Source of the DNA: Acinetobacter geminorum
GTDB taxonomy: Bacteria > Pseudomonadota > Gammaproteobacteria > Pseudomonadales > Moraxellaceae
Reading direction: 5' to 3'
Assembly (NCBI RefSeq): GCF_013009345.1
Contig: NZ_JABELE010000017.1
Span: 1-64,000, forward strand
DNA: 64,000 nucleotides
The position numbers and the translations under genes are program-made. The notes below the pieces were generated by a model that made no database searches, had not been told where the DNA came from, and was given only the letters and a program-made list of their open reading frames with translations. Positions 62,761 to 64,000 of the stretch are shown in pieces; within the stretch, counting starts at the first letter, position 1, and each line of letters opens with the position of its first letter.

Positions 62761-63198
62761 TTATGGGCGAATAATCATGCAGGTTGCTGTTGCATAGGCA
62801 TACAGTTTGCCTTCCTCATCAATGATCTTTCCTTCAGAAATACCTAAATTTTTACTTAAATTAATAACTTTGCCTGTTGCAATTAAAGCCTGATTTTGGG
62901 GAATAGGGCGGCACATTTTTACGTTAAGGTCGATTGTGCCGTAACCTACACCCGCAGGTAACATCGTATGTACTGCACAGCCAGTCACTGAATCTAGGAC
63001 TGTAGCAGCAAAACCGCCATGTACTCCACCGAGTGGATTTAGATGGTTTTGATCTGCTTGGGCTTTAAAAGTAACAGATCCTTCCGAAATTTCAGTAGGT
63101 TGCATAGGTATGGTTTTACTAATACTTGCAGGTGGAATATGGCCTTCTATCATAGCTTGTAAAAATTCTAGACCAGTCATTTCCATCGGATTTTTCAT
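62761..63198 (-). CDS. PaaI-family hot-dog thioesterase
   Basis: 145-residue acyl-CoA thioesterase-like protein: LNPLGGVHGGFAATVLDSVTGCA with the HGG active-site turn, then YGTIDLNVKMCRPIPQ. Second PaaI-type gene in the window. Substrate unknown. Confidence 0.85.
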   Translation of the reverse strand: MKNPMEMTGLEFLQAMIEGHIPPASISKTIPMQPTEISEGSVTFKAQADQNHLNPLGGVHGGFAATVLDSVTGCAVHTMLPAGVGYGTIDLNVKMCRPIPQNQALIATGKVINLSKNLGISEGKIIDEEGKLYAYATATCMIIRP

Positions 63199-63385
63199 TT
63201 TTTGAGTCCTTAAATCAATAAAGTTCTAAAATGGAACTTGATGTTAAGTTAGGCGTTAAAACTTCTATTGTCAAGTTAACAAATACAAGAAATATGGGCC
63301 ACTTTATAGTTTATAAACTTGTAAATTTTGGTTGAGCAGAATATTTTATAACTCTAAAAATATAAATTTAGTATGGAAAATAATA

Positions 63386-63796
63386 ATGAATGGTCAATGT
63401 TTGTGTGGAGAAACAACTTTTGAAGTTGAATTAAAAAATCATGATGTACATGTTTGTCATTGTTCAATGTGTCGTCGACAAACGAGTGGTGTCATTATGA
63501 CGATTGATGTTGTCAAAGGTAGTCTTAAGTTTAATCAGCAAAAACATCTGAGTATCTTTAACTCTTCTGAATGGGGTGAAAGAGGTTTTTGTAATGCTTG
63601 TGGAACAACAATTTTTTGGAGAACAAAAGATCAAAGTTACTGCAATATCAATGCATTTTCTTTAGATGAACCAGTAAAAGACTTGAAGCTGGATATAGAA
63701 ATTTTTATTGATTCAAAGCCTGATTTTTATAATTTTCAAAATGATACAAAGAAATTGACCGAGGCTGAGGTTGCCGCTTTATTTAACTTAGAATAA
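63386..63796 (+). CDS. GFA/CENP-V-family zinc protein
   Basis: 136-residue protein of the glutathione-dependent formaldehyde-activating (Gfa) fold. Zinc cysteines are in CLCGETTFEV, CHCSMCRRQTSG and FCNACGTTIFW. The ATG at 63386 begins MNGQCLCGE; longer in-frame versions lack support. Most Gfa homologues do not have proven formaldehyde activity. Confidence 0.85.
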   Translation: MNGQCLCGETTFEVELKNHDVHVCHCSMCRRQTSGVIMTIDVVKGSLKFNQQKHLSIFNSSEWGERGFCNACGTTIFWRTKDQSYCNINAFSLDEPVKDLKLDIEIFIDSKPDFYNFQNDTKKLTEAEVAALFNLE

Positions 63797-63806
63797 TTTT
63801 AATTAT

Positions 63807-63839
63807 AAAAAAAGGCCTCAACTTTGAGGCCTTTTTTAT
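63807..63839. terminator. Bidirectional terminator between the GFA gene and the aminotransferase gene
   Basis: AAAAAAAGGCCTCAA pairs with TTGAGGCCTTTTTT around a three-base loop. Confidence 0.87.
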
Positions 63840-63848
63840 ATTTTTAAA

Positions 63849-64000
63849 TTATTTGGCAGCTTTTTCAGCTTCGATTGATGCAATCGCAGCATCAACACCT
63901 TCGATTGATTCAGCAGCTTTTTTGATACGTGCTAATGCATCAACAAGTACTTCGTCCGCAGTTGCATATGAAATACGCATAAAACCGCCTAAACCAAATG
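63849..64000 (-). CDS. Class I aminotransferase, C-terminal part
   Basis: The last 50 codons of a minus-strand gene that continues past the window. The end reads FGLGGFMRISYATADEVL and then LARIKKAAESIEG, matching the C-terminal helix of AspC-like PLP aminotransferases (RISYA is the conserved carboxylate-binding arginine segment). A terminator follows the stop. Aspartate aminotransferase is the best guess, not proven from 50 residues. Confidence 0.75.
   Translation of the reverse strand, partial: FGLGGFMRISYATADEVLVDALARIKKAAESIEGVDAAIASIEAEKAAK

Noticed and set aside
1..64000. Prophage, IS element, integron or CRISPR array
   Set aside because: No transposase, integrase, inverted terminal repeats with target duplications, or regularly spaced repeats were seen on either strand; tRNA-Asn has no flanking integrase or duplicate 3' end.

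Overview
The window is AT-rich chromosomal DNA of a gammaproteobacterium, almost certainly Acinetobacter and most likely the A. calcoaceticus-baumannii complex. The reasons are a recognisable carO porin gene, a two-laurate-type LpxM acyltransferase gene, Acinetobacter-style small lipoproteins and micro-proteins, and two CSLREA/GlyGly-CTERM surface proteins. I see no prophage, insertion sequence, CRISPR array or integron. Nearly all of it is conserved core genome, with a few lineage-specific or decaying loci.

Layout. 1-5040: a comEC gene whose 5' end looks broken, a lipid A acyltransferase (lpxM) overlapping it tail to tail, an S49 inner-membrane peptidase and an alpha/beta hydrolase. 5044-8788: purMN, then an AI-2E-type permease followed by hda. 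9124-13406: a tandem pair of secreted CSLREA proteins with GlyGly-CTERM sorting tails, the most unusual accessory-like region here. 13510-16780: an ECF-type sigma factor with two small downstream partners, an rRNA/tRNA methyltransferase and fbp. 17201-22059: the ybgC-tolQRAB-pal envelope operon, written on the minus strand. 22273-26856: an exported M20 amidohydrolase, ruvAB and a dGTPase. 27166-32653: purL, a Bcr/CflA-type MFS transporter carrying a perfect 45-bp internal duplication, and a 41-codon membrane micro-gene.

32722-36710 holds small metabolic genes (NIF3-like, enoyl-CoA hydratase, NMN adenylyltransferase, VOC, CAP lipoprotein, peroxiredoxin, a small exported cysteine protein) and a hidden remnant of a diphthine-ammonia-ligase-like gene. 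36727-39066: queC, queE, dapD. 39362-40111: carO. 40199-45708: a sulfate-uptake cluster (sbp, a serine hydrolase, cysT, cysW, cysA, cysB). 45972-48465: pabC-mltG-tmk. 48604-53473: thioesterases, nadB, a DegP-like protease and a GNAT enzyme. 53657-60808: lepA-lepB-DUF4845-rnc-era-lipoprotein-recO-pdxJ-miaE, a long translation and RNA-maintenance operon. 61081-64000: an SDR enzyme, tRNA-Asn with a near-consensus promoter, an orphan protein, a PaaI-like thioesterase, a GFA-family protein and the 3' end of a class I aminotransferase gene.

Functional themes are envelope integrity (Tol-Pal, LpxM, DegP, MltG, LepB, CarO), purine and pyridine nucleotide metabolism (PurL, PurM, PurN, Dgt, NadB, NadM), sulfate assimilation, and RNA and translation maintenance. 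No completely new multi-gene system stood out. The best leads are the paired rhombosortase-type substrates, the damaged comEC 5' end, the MFS duplication, the Dph6-like gene remnant, and a roughly 28-base motif shared by two 3' flanks.
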